Shown: positions 51,088 to 60,805, numbered from the stretch's first letter. The stretch is DNA of 64,000 nucleotides from Murdochiella vaginalis (GCF_900119705.1 NZ_LT632322.1:930001-994000); one strand, 5' to 3'. The notes: generated from the sequence alone by a model not told the origin. Made by a program: numbers and translations.

Positions 51088-52557
51088 TTATTCCATCGCC
51101 GCGAGAGCCCGATCCGCCTGGATAGCAAGCGCACATTCCATGCGCTTGCGGAAAAGCGTGCAGCTGAAGGGTACAGTTCCCGTCAGCGAACCGGAAGCAT
51201 GCAGGGCATTGGCCGCACAGCCACCGGAACAGTAGAGCTTGGCCCAACAGTCGGCACATTCCGGATGGGAATAGCAGTTGCATTCCTTAAACGGTTCGGT
51301 CACTTCCGGTTTTGTAATACCTTCCCATACATTTCCTACGACGAAGGCTTCCTCGCCGACAAATTGATGGCAGGGATACAGATCGCCCTGCGGCGTTACG
51401 GCCAGATATTCGACACCGCTTCCACATCCGGAAATCCGTTTATGGATGCAGGGGCCGCCCTCCAAATTCATCATGAAATGATAGAACACAAAGGGATGAT
51501 CGGAAGAAGGAAGATCGTCGACGCTGCCGCCTTCTTGCGTGATCTTACGTGCCAGACGGTTTCGACGAATCATTTCCCCGGCGAGTGTATCGTACTCGCC
51601 AAGAAGCGTTGGTAAATCATCGGGACCGAGCATGTAGGGTTCTTTCGGGTCGCCGATGACCGGTTCCATGGAAAGACGATAGAAGCCAAGATTGGCCATA
51701 TGCAGCACATCTTGAAAAAAGTCAACATTGTTCTTTGTGAAGGTGCCGCGCATGTAATATTCTTTGTCGCCGCGTTGTTTAACAAAGGCGCGAAAACGGG
51801 GAACGATGCGATCATAGCTGCCGCGACCGTCAATGGTGTGGCGAAGGCGATCATGTACTTCCTTTCGTCCATCCAAGGAGAGCACCACATTGTGCATCTC
51901 TCGATTCAGAAAGTCCGTCACCTCGTCATCCAGCAGCATTCCGTTTGTCGTGAAGGTGAAGCGCAAGTGTTTTCCGGTTTCGGCCTCTTTTGCCCGTGCG
52001 TAGGCAACAGTGTCCTTTACAAGAGACCAATTGAGCATGGGCTCTCCACCGAAGAAATCCACATCGATTTGCCGATGGGGGCCGGACGTGTCCAGCACAA
52101 AATCAATGGCGCGCTCCGCAACCTCTTGGGTCATTAACGCCCGCTCGCCGTGGTATTTTCCCTGGCTGGCAAAGCAATAGTCGCAATCCAGGTTGCAGGT
52201 ATGGGCAACATTTAGGCAGAGGGCCTTAACATAGGTTTTGCGGTCGCGTAAGTTCAGCGCCAGCTCCGCATAGGGATCTTCCGTAAACAGGCGTTTTTGT
52301 GAAATAAGCGTGGCCAGATCCGTTAACGCTTCCTCCGCTTCTTCTGCGGAAAACGCAGGGGAGGAGGAAAGCACGCGAGCCTTTGCTTCTTTTCGCGTCA
52401 CGTCGTCGATGCCCTTGCCGGGCTGGAACACTCCTTCCTTCTGCAATGCTGTCAACTCGGCCAACAGCGCGTAGGAAAGTTCGTCTAAAATATGAACCGC
52501 GCCGGAATACACATCCAGCGCGATTTTATGGCCTTGCGATTGAAAATAATGAATCAT
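51088..52557 (-). CDS. Radical SAM/SPASM maturase of the SCIFF peptide
   Basis: Forms thioether (ranthipeptide) cross-links in the SCIFF precursor encoded just upstream. The protein has 489 residues from ATG 52557. An N-terminal peptide-recognition region precedes the radical SAM motif HTCNLDCDYCFASQGKYHGE (CxxxCxxC); FFGGEPMLNW, TTNGMLL and LSLDGRKEVHDR complete the barrel. The C-terminal SPASM domain has many cysteines for auxiliary clusters: GCGSGVEYLAVTPQGDLYPC, then ECNCYSHPECADCWAKLYC. Only 16 bp separate it from the precursor gene. The pairing with its precursor and the SPASM pattern make the call firm. Confidence 0.95.
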   Translation of the reverse strand: MIHYFQSQGHKIALDVYSGAVHILDELSYALLAELTALQKEGVFQPGKGIDDVTRKEAKARVLSSSPAFSAEEAEEALTDLATLISQKRLFTEDPYAELALNLRDRKTYVKALCLNVAHTCNLDCDYCFASQGKYHGERALMTQEVAERAIDFVLDTSGPHRQIDVDFFGGEPMLNWSLVKDTVAYARAKEAETGKHLRFTFTTNGMLLDDEVTDFLNREMHNVVLSLDGRKEVHDRLRHTIDGRGSYDRIVPRFRAFVKQRGDKEYYMRGTFTKNNVDFFQDVLHMANLGFYRLSMEPVIGDPKEPYMLGPDDLPTLLGEYDTLAGEMIRRNRLARKITQEGGSVDDLPSSDHPFVFYHFMMNLEGGPCIHKRISGCGSGVEYLAVTPQGDLYPCHQFVGEEAFVVGNVWEGITKPEVTEPFKECNCYSHPECADCWAKLYCSGGCAANALHASGSLTGTVPFSCTLFRKRMECALAIQADRALAAME

Positions 52558-52573
52558 CAATACTCGTCGTTTC

Positions 52574-52720
52574 TTACTTTGACGCGTGTTCGCAGTCCTG
52601 GTTGGCAATACCGCAGGACGTTTTGCATGCCGACTGGCAGGATGTCTGGCATTCGCCGCAGCCGCCTTCTTGTGCGCTCTTTTGGAGATCACGGGTTTGC
52701 AAACTGATAATATGTTTCAT
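52574..52720 (-). CDS. SCIFF ranthipeptide precursor (six cysteines), 48 residues
   Basis: ATG 52720 with GAGGAGGACAAG upstream. The peptide opens MKHIISLQTRDLQKSAQEGG and then carries six cysteines at positions 21, 24, 28, 32, 36 and 43 (GGCGECQTSCQSACKTSC core), the hallmark of SCIFF peptides that are near-universal in Clostridia. The leader helix is recognised by the maturase; the Cys residues become thioethers to downstream residues. Its biological role is not established, although signalling roles have been proposed for such peptides. Confidence 0.96.
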   Translation of the reverse strand: MKHIISLQTRDLQKSAQEGGCGECQTSCQSACKTSCGIANQDCEHASK

Positions 52721-52779
52721 CTTGTCCTCCTCAGGATTATGACCGATGGTCCTATAGTTTTCCCCTATGGGTTTCTTTC

Positions 52780-52808
52780 ATTTTACGTGCGAGTGGGCGA
52801 AGCGTCAA
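52780..52808 (-). promoter_or_regulatory. Promoter of the SCIFF operon
   Basis: Minus-strand TTGACG (52803-52808), a 17-bp spacer and TAAAAT (52780-52785). The -35 box overlaps the stop codon of the upstream decarboxylase gene. Confidence 0.75.
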
Positions 52809-54292
52809 CTATTCTCGGATAAGGAAATGGATTCGGCCAGCTGCGCACCCACCACGTAGAGCGAGAGCTTTTGGAAGGGAACGCCCTCCGGGCGGCGGTC
52901 GGTACGCAATCGCACGCCGCGTGAAGCCATGCCTTCCAGGGCATCCAACGTATTCTGACGGATCTGTTCTCCGGGCATTAAAAGCGGAATGCCGGGCGGA
53001 TAGGTCCATAGCGCTTCTGCCGCGACATAGCCTGCCGTATCCGACAGCAACACGTCCGATTTGGGGGCGCGTCTTGCCTGCGCAATCGAAAGCACCTGCA
53101 CCGGCAAAGACGGGAGCGTAGCGACCGGACGCTTTTTCGGCGTTTTCGTCAACTGTGCATCAATCGCGAGGATTGCCTCAACGAGGGAAGGGAAAATGGC
53201 CGGATCATCGCCGATGGACAGCAACAAAAGCACGTGTTCGGCTTGTGCCATTTCCGGTTCAAAGCCTTTCTCTCGCAGGCGATTAGCAAGTTCCGGGCCG
53301 GAAATGGAGGCTTGTGCCGTGGAAAGAACGACACGAAACGGATCATCCGGTAGGGAAGAAGGTTCATCAAAATCCATCCATTCCAGAACCTGGAGCGCAT
53401 CCAATCCTTTTGCCGAAGAAAGCCAGGCGTTCAGAACTTCCTGATGGCGGCTCACGCCTTCCTTTTCCATGAGACGAAGGCAATGATCGATCGAGGCCAA
53501 AAGGATGTGGGAGGGCGAACTGGTTTCAAAAATAGAAATCGCCCGCGCAAGCTCCGTGCAATCTACGGTTTTCGCCGCATGGACCAGTGCCGCCGGGGTT
53601 AATGCAGGCAAGGTTTTATGCAGGCTTTCCACAACGAGATCCGCTCCGTCTGCTACGGCATCCGAAAAGTGCGGCAAAAAGTCTGCCAGATAGCGAAGGT
53701 GCGCCCCGTGTGCCTGATCCACCATGAGTTTCGCTCCATGTGCATGGCAGAGCTCGGCAATCGCACGGATGTCGCAGCGTCGCCCCTCAAATGTGGGGGA
53801 GGTCAATAGAACCGCTTTAATACCGGGAAAAGCTTCTAGCGCCGCTTGCACCTGTTCCGGACGAATTGGCCCGGGAATGCCCGGCGGCACCAAATCCGGC
53901 ATGAGATAGACCGGCTTGAGACGCAGCAGTTCCACTGCGTGATAGAGGCTTTGATGACTTCCACGGGAAAGCAGAACATAGGATCCGGGCGGGCAGAGGG
54001 TATACACTCCCGCCAGATTTCCACCGGTGGAGCCTTGTACCATATAAAACGATGTGGCGGCACCGACGGATTGGGCGACTTCTTGCAATCGTTCACGCAG
54101 GGCGCGATCGGGATGATGAAGATCCCAGGTGCCTTCAATTTCCGTGACATCCAATCCATAGGGCAACGCGTCGCCATAGTGGGGATTGCGCTTGTGGCCG
54201 GGCATGTGCAGGGGATAGAGACCGTTCTCGCGGACGCTCTGAAGCGTCTCCAGATAATCGGTCTTTTTCGAAAGCGAGTCGGACGGATTCAT
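52805..54292 (-). CDS. Orn/Lys/Arg decarboxylase-family PLP enzyme
   Basis: Fold-type I PLP enzyme, 495 residues, of the short form without the N-terminal wing domain. GGAAAGGAGGGCAC precedes the ATG. Motifs: LYPLHMPGHKRNPHYG, DVTEIEGTWDLHHPD, MVQGSTGGNLAGVYTL, LMVDQAHGAHLRY and the PLP lysine in VESLHKTLPALTPAA. The C-terminal domain includes LLMPGEQIR. It may decarboxylate arginine, lysine or ornithine for polyamines or acid resistance; the substrate cannot be read. It is probably monocistronic; the SCIFF unit downstream has its own promoter. Confidence 0.88.
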   Translation of the reverse strand: MNPSDSLSKKTDYLETLQSVRENGLYPLHMPGHKRNPHYGDALPYGLDVTEIEGTWDLHHPDRALRERLQEVAQSVGAATSFYMVQGSTGGNLAGVYTLCPPGSYVLLSRGSHQSLYHAVELLRLKPVYLMPDLVPPGIPGPIRPEQVQAALEAFPGIKAVLLTSPTFEGRRCDIRAIAELCHAHGAKLMVDQAHGAHLRYLADFLPHFSDAVADGADLVVESLHKTLPALTPAALVHAAKTVDCTELARAISIFETSSPSHILLASIDHCLRLMEKEGVSRHQEVLNAWLSSAKGLDALQVLEWMDFDEPSSLPDDPFRVVLSTAQASISGPELANRLREKGFEPEMAQAEHVLLLLSIGDDPAIFPSLVEAILAIDAQLTKTPKKRPVATLPSLPVQVLSIAQARRAPKSDVLLSDTAGYVAAEALWTYPPGIPLLMPGEQIRQNTLDALEGMASRGVRLRTDRRPEGVPFQKLSLYVVGAQLAESISLSENS

Positions 54293-54388
54293 GTGCCCTC
54301 CTTTCCTTCACAGATGGTTCCTCTTTGTTTATAACATGCGGACTTTCCATACGTTTTCCCTTATAATAAGAGAAATGTATAATGAATA

Positions 54389-54411
54389 GGACGGTCGTAC
54401 GAAATCCGTCC
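54389..54411. promoter_or_regulatory. Inverted repeat in front of the ABC exporter operon
   Basis: GGACGG and CCGTCC flank 11 bases that themselves begin with the palindrome TCGTACGA. It lies about 65 bp before the first gene and just downstream of two TATAAT sequences (54362 and 54378). It could be a repressor site or an mRNA stem. Confidence 0.4.
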
Positions 54412-54477
54412 ACAACATACGTAGCATTATATCGTTTATTCTCTACGTGTCGAACATTTTTGCTGAAAGGAGACGAC

Positions 54478-56283
54478 ATGCGCGAGTTCAAAACCATCCT
54501 TCCGTTCATAAAGGAAAATCGTCGTCACTATTTTTTTGGCATTCTGATGCTCATTTTGGTGGACGCTGCCAGTTTATATAGCCCGCAGGTGGTTCGCCGT
54601 TTTGCTGATCTGGCACAGACCGGCCAACTGACCGATCGACTGATTCTGGAGCTGGTGGCATGGATCTCCGGCTTGGGACTGTTTATGGCGGTGGGACGTT
54701 ATTTCTGGCGCAATGCCATATTCGGCGCCGGCAGGCATCTGGAATACTGGTTGCGCGATAAGCTGTTTCGTCAGTATCTGCATCTGGATCAGCATTTTTT
54801 TACCACCCGTTCCACGGGGGATCTGATGGCACATGCCACCAATGATGTGATGATGGTGGCCCAAGCGATGGGCTTTGGCGTCATGATGCTGGTGGACAGC
54901 TTGTTTATGACTATTTTTACCGTCATTATGCTCCTTTCCACCATTGGCTTCGTGAATTCGTTGGTGGCGTTGATTTCCTTACCGATGCTTGCTTTTGTGA
55001 TTGCCAAATTGATGGGGCCTATTCAGACCAGAAGCCGGGCACTCCAGAATGCCTTTTCCGATTTGACAAGCGAAACGCAGGAAAACTTATCCGGCATGCG
55101 TGTCATCAAGGCCTGTGCCATCGAGGACAACCGCAGCGCGTCCTTTCGGCAGGTCAACAACGACTATGCGCAAAAGTTCATCCGCTGGAGTTTGGTGGAC
55201 ATGCTTTTTGACCCTTCCGTTACGCTCATTTCGGGGTTGAGCTTTGTGGTGTTTATTCTTTACGGAGCCTTGCAGATTCGACGCGGTGCACTCACCATCG
55301 GCGCTTTTGTGGCAACGATGGAGTATCTCAATATGATCGTCTGGCCGCTCATCGCGATGGGCATGATTGTTTCGCAATTTCAGCGAGGGGTTTCGTCCAT
55401 GGGGCGATTAAATGAAATTTTTCGTATGGAGCCTACGGTACAGGAAGTCAAGAATCCGGTGGATGACGGCGATTGGCAGGGTAAAGTGGAATTTCGCCAC
55501 GTTTCCTTCCGTTATGGCCCGGATCTTCCCTGGGTTTTGCAGGACATCAGCTTTACTTTGCATCCGGGACATTCCCTGGCCATTTTGGGCAAAACCGGTG
55601 TCGGCAAATCAACCATCGTACAGCTTCTGCTTCGTCGCTATGACGTGACGGAAGGGCAAATTCTCGTGGACGGCGTGGATATTCGCCAGTGCTCGTTTGC
55701 GCGTCTGTATCAAACGTTTGGCGTGGTGGCGCAAGAGAGCTTTCTGTTTTCGCGCACCATTGCCGGCAATATCGCCTTCAGCGGGGACGAGAAAGATCGG
55801 GATGCTGTGGTGGAGGCGGCGCGTTTTGCGCAAGTGGACAAGGACATCGAAGCGATGAAAGAGGGCTATGACACCGTCGTGGGAGAGCGCGGCGTCACCC
55901 TTTCCGGCGGACAGAAGCAGCGTATTTCCATTGCGCGCGCGTATTATCGTAAAGCGCCGGTTTTGCTGTTGGACGATGCACTTTCGGCCGTTGACACGGA
56001 GACGGAGAGTCGCATCTTATCCGGCCTGAAGCAACATAATAAGGGCCTCATCATGATCAGTCAGCGCGTTTCGACCGTACAACATGCCGATGAAATTCTG
56101 GTTTTGGAAGAAGGAAAGATTACGCAGCGCGGAAATCATGAGCAGCTGGTGAACGAAGAGGGCTTCTATTGCGATCTCTATCATCGTCAGTTATTGGAAA
56201 GTCAGGTCAATAGCTCTGACGATGATTCCTATACATCCGTGGAACCCGTTTCCCCAGTACAGCCGATAGGAGGGAGAGCATGA
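54478..56283 (+). CDS. ABC exporter half-transporter, first subunit
   Basis: Membrane-spanning half (six helices, residues 1-320) fused to an ATPase, 601 residues; ATG 54478 follows GAAAGGAGACGAC. ATPase motifs: ILGKTGVGKSTIVQLLLRR (Walker A), LSGGQKQRISIARAY (signature) and LLLDDALSAVDTETE. The residue after Walker B is Asp instead of the catalytic Glu, so this site is degenerate. It overlaps the second subunit by 4 bp. Such asymmetric pairs (like BmrCD or TM287/288) are multidrug or lipid exporters. The actual substrate is unknown. Confidence 0.9.
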   Translation: MREFKTILPFIKENRRHYFFGILMLILVDAASLYSPQVVRRFADLAQTGQLTDRLILELVAWISGLGLFMAVGRYFWRNAIFGAGRHLEYWLRDKLFRQYLHLDQHFFTTRSTGDLMAHATNDVMMVAQAMGFGVMMLVDSLFMTIFTVIMLLSTIGFVNSLVALISLPMLAFVIAKLMGPIQTRSRALQNAFSDLTSETQENLSGMRVIKACAIEDNRSASFRQVNNDYAQKFIRWSLVDMLFDPSVTLISGLSFVVFILYGALQIRRGALTIGAFVATMEYLNMIVWPLIAMGMIVSQFQRGVSSMGRLNEIFRMEPTVQEVKNPVDDGDWQGKVEFRHVSFRYGPDLPWVLQDISFTLHPGHSLAILGKTGVGKSTIVQLLLRRYDVTEGQILVDGVDIRQCSFARLYQTFGVVAQESFLFSRTIAGNIAFSGDEKDRDAVVEAARFAQVDKDIEAMKEGYDTVVGERGVTLSGGQKQRISIARAYYRKAPVLLLDDALSAVDTETESRILSGLKQHNKGLIMISQRVSTVQHADEILVLEEGKITQRGNHEQLVNEEGFYCDLYHRQLLESQVNSSDDDSYTSVEPVSPVQPIGGRA

Positions 56284-58127
56284 TGTCAAAAAAACAACGT
56301 CCCCTCCGTCGTTTGGCCGCCTATGCGATGCCGTATTGGCGTTGGTATGCCTTGATTTTTATTACGATGTTGTTAAGTACCGCCGTGGTGCTGCTGCGTC
56401 CGAAAATTATTCAGGTATTGATTGATGGACCGCTGTCTACCCTGCAGCAACGGGATCTTGCAAGCAGCGTTGCAGATACACAGATGGCGCATGCCCTGCA
56501 GCTTGGCTTGCTCTATTTGGTCACGATCGTGTTTCATTTTTTCGTGATGTATGCGGCCGAAATGCTGACGCAGCGAACCGGCGTGTATATTGTGACGGAC
56601 ATGCGCCAACAAATTTATGATCACGTGTTACGTTTGCCAATGACCTACTTTGACCACCATGCTATCGGCAGCATCGTGACGCGCGTGACGAATGATACCG
56701 AATCGGTGCTGGAGCTGTATACGTATGTTTTAACCAATCTGTTCCGCAATTTAGTGCTGTTTTTCGGCATTTTGGCGATGATGTTTTCGCTGGATGTGCG
56801 TCTGGCGGTTCTGGTTACACTACTGACGCCCTTTGTCATGTTGATCTCCGTCATTTTTCAGAAACAGATTCGCGTGGTGTACGATAAGCAACGGGCAATT
56901 CGCTCGGTCATTAATACAAAATTAGCGGAAAATATCAGCGGAATTAGCGTAATTCAGACGTTCTTCCGGGAGAAAAAAATCTACGGTGAATTTGATGAAA
57001 CCAATCAATCGTACTATCGCGCATCGCGTCGTGAAGTGAAATACTACAGCATCTATCGCCCGGCAATTGAAATTGTGCGTACCGGCGGCTTAGCCATTCT
57101 CTTTTGGTTTGGCGGCGGAGCGCAGTTGCGTGGAGCGCTCACCTTCGGTGTGCTCTATGCCTTCATCAATTATCTGCAGCGCCTCTTCATGCCTATTCAG
57201 GAAATGGCGGAAATCTTCAATGTGATGCAGTCTGCGTTTTCCTCTTCCGACCGCCTATTTAAACTATTGGATGCGCCGGAAGAGCTCTATCAGGAAGGAA
57301 AAACGGTGGGGAAGAAGGGATTTATCGGAAAGATCGAGTTCCGTCACGTCTGGTTCCGATATCCCAAACCGGAACCGAAGGCGAAAGAAGAGGATTCGGA
57401 GGATGTTTTGCCGGTAGTGCTTTCGGAAAACGAAGAAATGCCATGGGTATTAAAAGACGTCTCCTTTACCATTGAACCGGGACAGTTTGTGGCGTTTGTC
57501 GGCGCAACCGGTGCCGGAAAGAGCACGATACTCAGCCTTCTTGCTCGCTTTTATACGGTGGAACGTGGTGAAATATTAATTGATGATGTGAACGTGAACG
57601 ATTATGATCTGGTTTCTCTTCGTCGGGCGTTGGGTACGGTGCAGCAGGACGTATTCCTTTTTAAAGGCGATATTCTCAGCAATATTGCTGTTGGGCGTCC
57701 CCATGTGAGCCGTCGACAGGCGATCTGGGCCGCAGAGCTGGTCAATGCGACGAGCTTTATCGATCGTCTGCCCAAGACCTATGATGAGCCGGTGGTGGAA
57801 CGAGGGGCGACCCTTTCCGCCGGACAGCGCCAATTGCTTTCCTTTGCACGCACCATCGCGGGGGATCCGTCGATTCTGATTTTGGACGAGGCCACTGCGA
57901 ATATTGATACAGAAACGGAACAGCTGATTCAGGAGGCCATTCAGAACATGGCCAAGAACCGCACGATGCTGGCGGTTGCGCACCGCATCTCCACCATTGC
58001 CGGCGCCGATCACATTATCGTCATGCATCACGGACGCATAGCGGAACAGGGAACAAAAGATGAATTGATTGCCCGAAACGGCCTCTTCCGCGTGCTGTAC
58101 GAGTTGCAATACGGACAGGAGGGATAA
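56280..58127 (+). CDS. ABC exporter half-transporter, second subunit
   Basis: Partner half-transporter, 615 residues, with GGAGGGAGAGC before the ATGATG start. Six membrane helices are followed by an insertion rich in Glu/Asp and Lys (around 360-380), and then the ATPase: VGATGAGKSTILSLLARF (Walker A), LSAGQRQLLSFARTI (signature, Ala in place of the second Gly) and LILDEATANIDTETE with the catalytic Glu. With the degenerate site of its partner, the heterodimer would have one active and one inactive ATP site. The membrane protein gene 58128 starts directly after the stop. Confidence 0.9.
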   Translation: MMSKKQRPLRRLAAYAMPYWRWYALIFITMLLSTAVVLLRPKIIQVLIDGPLSTLQQRDLASSVADTQMAHALQLGLLYLVTIVFHFFVMYAAEMLTQRTGVYIVTDMRQQIYDHVLRLPMTYFDHHAIGSIVTRVTNDTESVLELYTYVLTNLFRNLVLFFGILAMMFSLDVRLAVLVTLLTPFVMLISVIFQKQIRVVYDKQRAIRSVINTKLAENISGISVIQTFFREKKIYGEFDETNQSYYRASRREVKYYSIYRPAIEIVRTGGLAILFWFGGGAQLRGALTFGVLYAFINYLQRLFMPIQEMAEIFNVMQSAFSSSDRLFKLLDAPEELYQEGKTVGKKGFIGKIEFRHVWFRYPKPEPKAKEEDSEDVLPVVLSENEEMPWVLKDVSFTIEPGQFVAFVGATGAGKSTILSLLARFYTVERGEILIDDVNVNDYDLVSLRRALGTVQQDVFLFKGDILSNIAVGRPHVSRRQAIWAAELVNATSFIDRLPKTYDEPVVERGATLSAGQRQLLSFARTIAGDPSILILDEATANIDTETEQLIQEAIQNMAKNRTMLAVAHRISTIAGADHIIVMHHGRIAEQGTKDELIARNGLFRVLYELQYGQEG

Positions 58128-59354
58128 ATGCCGAAAGAAAACGAAGCGGCTTCGCAGGCAGACTTGAAATTTTTCCAGCAACAAAAAAATCTGGCCTATC
58201 ACATCGCCTATTCCTTTACGCAGGAGGAAGGTCGTGCAGAGGAAGTGGTGCGCCAGGTGATGAACATCCTTCACGAGTGCGGCGTCCTTGATGGCGATTG
58301 GACCAAGGAAGAAAAGAAGGCACTTTTGGTGTTGGTGACACGCCATCGCGCTTTGGTCGCTGCAAGATCCAATCGCCCCAATGTCCAAGCCGAACGCAAT
58401 CAGGATGTTCCTATTCCTTCGTTGATGGGCGATGCGGAGGTGAGCGTTTTCGGCGAACAGATTGCCCGCATCCCTGAACGAGATCGCATTGTGTTACAGC
58501 TGAGCATTCTATTTTCCTTGCCGGATGAGCGCATTTCTTCGCTTTTGCGCATGAAGCGTAGCGCGGTCATTTCGCGCCGCACGCGCGCTTTAGCGTTTAT
58601 CGGGGAGCAAAACGATCTTTCTCCCCAGCAAAGAAAGGAGCTTCCGCAACACCCCTCCTTTGTGACAGCATTGCATCTTTGGCTCAAGAGCCATATCAAT
58701 TCCGTTGAGGCCGTGTCACACCTGGATACGCATATTTTCGCGCCGGAAATGGAGGAACAGATTGTTAATGATCTGCAGGGCAATGTGCTTTACCACCGCG
58801 CCATAAACAAAATTTCGCGTTTAAGCGAGTCACAAAATCGCATTCTGCTTCTTGTCGGCGCGCTCATGATTGGAGTGATCATCCTTTTGGTTCTGATGCA
58901 GCTGCTGGGTCACCCGGGCGGAAAACGTCGATTTGAAATCGAAGAATCCCTTCTTTCTTCCGACGAGACCTCTTCGAAGACATCGGAAGAAGTAAAGGAA
59001 ATTCGTCAGGTAAAGCGTACCCATGCAGCATATTATAAAGATCGCATTCTTTTCCTGGATGAGAAGAGCGGCATTCTTTATGAAGCAAAACTGGGCTCTC
59101 CTGTTCGTGCACTGATTGATCTGAGTGAAGCCATTACGAAAACCTACGGCATTGAGCACATCGGTTATCGCGATGATCGCATCTATCTTGCCTTTGTAGA
59201 CGGACAAGGCGGCCATGTTGCAGGGAATCCACCTCAACTGACCATGGAAGAATACTGGGCCGAAGTCTGGTTCGCCGGACAGGAGAAAAATCCGGCGACA
59301 TCCAGTATTGTTGTGGACGGGATTGAGTACCAATTGGAAAGCGGTGAAGCATAA
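58128..59354 (+). CDS. Membrane-tethered ECF-sigma-like protein
   Basis: 408 residues, ATG after GGAGGGATAA and immediately following the exporter stop. Residues 18-80 resemble sigma region 2 (NLAYHIAYSFTQEEGRAEEV, then LVTRHRALVAARS). Residues 112-158 resemble sigma region 4 with a helix-turn-helix (IPERDRIVLQLSILFSLPDE, then SSLLRMKRSAVISRRTRAL). After a helical linker, one membrane helix (about 238-260, ILLLVGALMIGVIILLVLM) leads to an outward domain of about 145 residues that I do not recognise. The arrangement suggests a cytoplasmic DNA-binding or RNA-polymerase-binding part controlled by an outside sensor. A degenerate sigma used as a regulator is possible. A terminator follows. Confidence 0.6.
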   Translation: MPKENEAASQADLKFFQQQKNLAYHIAYSFTQEEGRAEEVVRQVMNILHECGVLDGDWTKEEKKALLVLVTRHRALVAARSNRPNVQAERNQDVPIPSLMGDAEVSVFGEQIARIPERDRIVLQLSILFSLPDERISSLLRMKRSAVISRRTRALAFIGEQNDLSPQQRKELPQHPSFVTALHLWLKSHINSVEAVSHLDTHIFAPEMEEQIVNDLQGNVLYHRAINKISRLSESQNRILLLVGALMIGVIILLVLMQLLGHPGGKRRFEIEESLLSSDETSSKTSEEVKEIRQVKRTHAAYYKDRILFLDEKSGILYEAKLGSPVRALIDLSEAITKTYGIEHIGYRDDRIYLAFVDGQGGHVAGNPPQLTMEEYWAEVWFAGQEKNPATSSIVVDGIEYQLESGEA

Positions 59355-59371
59355 AAGCTCGTTTTGATCAC

Positions 59372-59411
59372 AAAAAAAAGACCATCGGATCGTGTTCCGG
59401 TGGTCTTTTTT
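59372..59411. terminator. Terminator between the exporter operon and uraA
   Basis: AAAAGACCATCGGA pairs with TTCCGGTGGTCTTTT around a 5-nt loop, with A- and T-runs, between convergent genes. Confidence 0.92.
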
Positions 59412-59425
59412 GTATTCTATGGGTC

Positions 59426-60805
59426 TTAATTTTCCTTGGATCCTCTGTCTGTGATTCCGGAGAAGTTCACGCCGGTATCCTGCGGTTCTTCAACCTTAAA
59501 GTCATAATCCTTGCCGGGAAGCAGCGCATTGAGAAGAATGCCGAGGAGGGCCGCTATTGCAAGACCGGAGAGGGAGATGGTTAATCCGCCGACCGTAAAG
59601 CTAATTCCAGAATGTTCTCCCGTAAAACCTAAAGCCGAAACGAAAATAGCCGCGGCGACGATCAGGTTTCGACTGTTGGTGAAATCCACATGATTTTCCA
59701 CCAGGTTGCGAACACCAATGGCCGAAATCATACCGTACAGAATGAGGGAGACACCACCGATAATCGCTGTCGGAATGGAGCGGATAAAGCCGCTGACAAC
59801 GGGGAAGAAGGAGAGAAGAATGGCGAAGACGGCGGTAATCTGCATTACTTTGGGGTCATAGACGCGTGTCAACGCCAGTACGCCGGTGTTTTCCCCGTAG
59901 GTTGTATTGGCGGGACCGCCGAATGCTGCCGCCAGCGACGTGGCAAGGCCATCGCCCAACAGCGTGCGGTGGAGCCCCGGTTCACGGATATAATTGTTTC
60001 CGACCGTGGCCCCGATCGCTGTAATATCGCCAATGTGCTCCATCATGGTCGCAAGAGAGATCGGCATAATGGTAATGATGGCGGAGAGATCAAATTTCAT
60101 AAAGGCTTCAGGATGTAACGGCAGAGCAATGGGGGCCGCTTCTGCGATGGTCGAAAAATCCACGCGGTTTAGGAAAAGTGCACAAACATAGGAAACCAGA
60201 ACGGCGAGGATGAGCGGAATGATGCGCAGCATGCCTTTGCCCCAGATGTTGAAAAAGATGATGGTGGCAATGGCAATAAGGGCCAAAGACCAGTCGGTGG
60301 ACGCATTGCCTATGGCAGAAGGCGCTAAAGTCAGACCGATGGAAATGATAATGGGTCCGGTTACTACGGGCGGGAAAAATCGCATAACGCGTTCCACGCC
60401 GAAACGATAGATAAAGAACGCCAATACGACGTAGACCAGTCCCGCGGCGAATACGCCGCCCCCTGCATAGGGAAGCATTTCTGTATTCGGTTGCCCGTTA
60501 ATGAGAGGAGCTACGGCCGCATAACCGCCTAAAAAAGCGAAAGAAGAGCCAAGAAAAGCCGGTACGCGTCCCTTTGTGATGAGGTGAAACAGAAGGGTAC
60601 CGAGTCCGGCCATAAGTAGGGTTGTTGAGATGTCCAGTCCGGTGAGCAACGGCACTAAGATGGTTGCGCCGAACATCGCGAACAGATGTTGCAGACCGAG
60701 CAGAAGTCTTGTGGGCACCGCCATCGTGCGAATGTCCCAAATCGCGCTTTCTCCCGGTGTGACGTATTCTGTTCCCGCCTTTTCCGAAGGTTTCTTGCGT
60801 TCCAT
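59426..60805 (-). CDS. uraA: Uracil-xanthine permease (UraA type)
   Basis: Proton-coupled uracil importer of the NAT/NCS2 family, 459 residues, with about 14 membrane segments. GGAGAGAAT precedes the ATG. Marks: LLGLQHLFAMFGATILVPLL at the start, FLGSSFAFLGGYAAV, the binding-site glutamate in MMEHIGDITAIGATVG, and GGPANTTYGENTGVLALTRV with the second glutamate. The tail is hydrophilic. The promoter and a leader hairpin are visible upstream; the PyrR binding-loop consensus was not. Confidence 0.93.
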   Translation of the reverse strand: MERKKPSEKAGTEYVTPGESAIWDIRTMAVPTRLLLGLQHLFAMFGATILVPLLTGLDISTTLLMAGLGTLLFHLITKGRVPAFLGSSFAFLGGYAAVAPLINGQPNTEMLPYAGGGVFAAGLVYVVLAFFIYRFGVERVMRFFPPVVTGPIIISIGLTLAPSAIGNASTDWSLALIAIATIIFFNIWGKGMLRIIPLILAVLVSYVCALFLNRVDFSTIAEAAPIALPLHPEAFMKFDLSAIITIMPISLATMMEHIGDITAIGATVGNNYIREPGLHRTLLGDGLATSLAAAFGGPANTTYGENTGVLALTRVYDPKVMQITAVFAILLSFFPVVSGFIRSIPTAIIGGVSLILYGMISAIGVRNLVENHVDFTNSRNLIVAAAIFVSALGFTGEHSGISFTVGGLTISLSGLAIAALLGILLNALLPGKDYDFKVEEPQDTGVNFSGITDRGSKEN

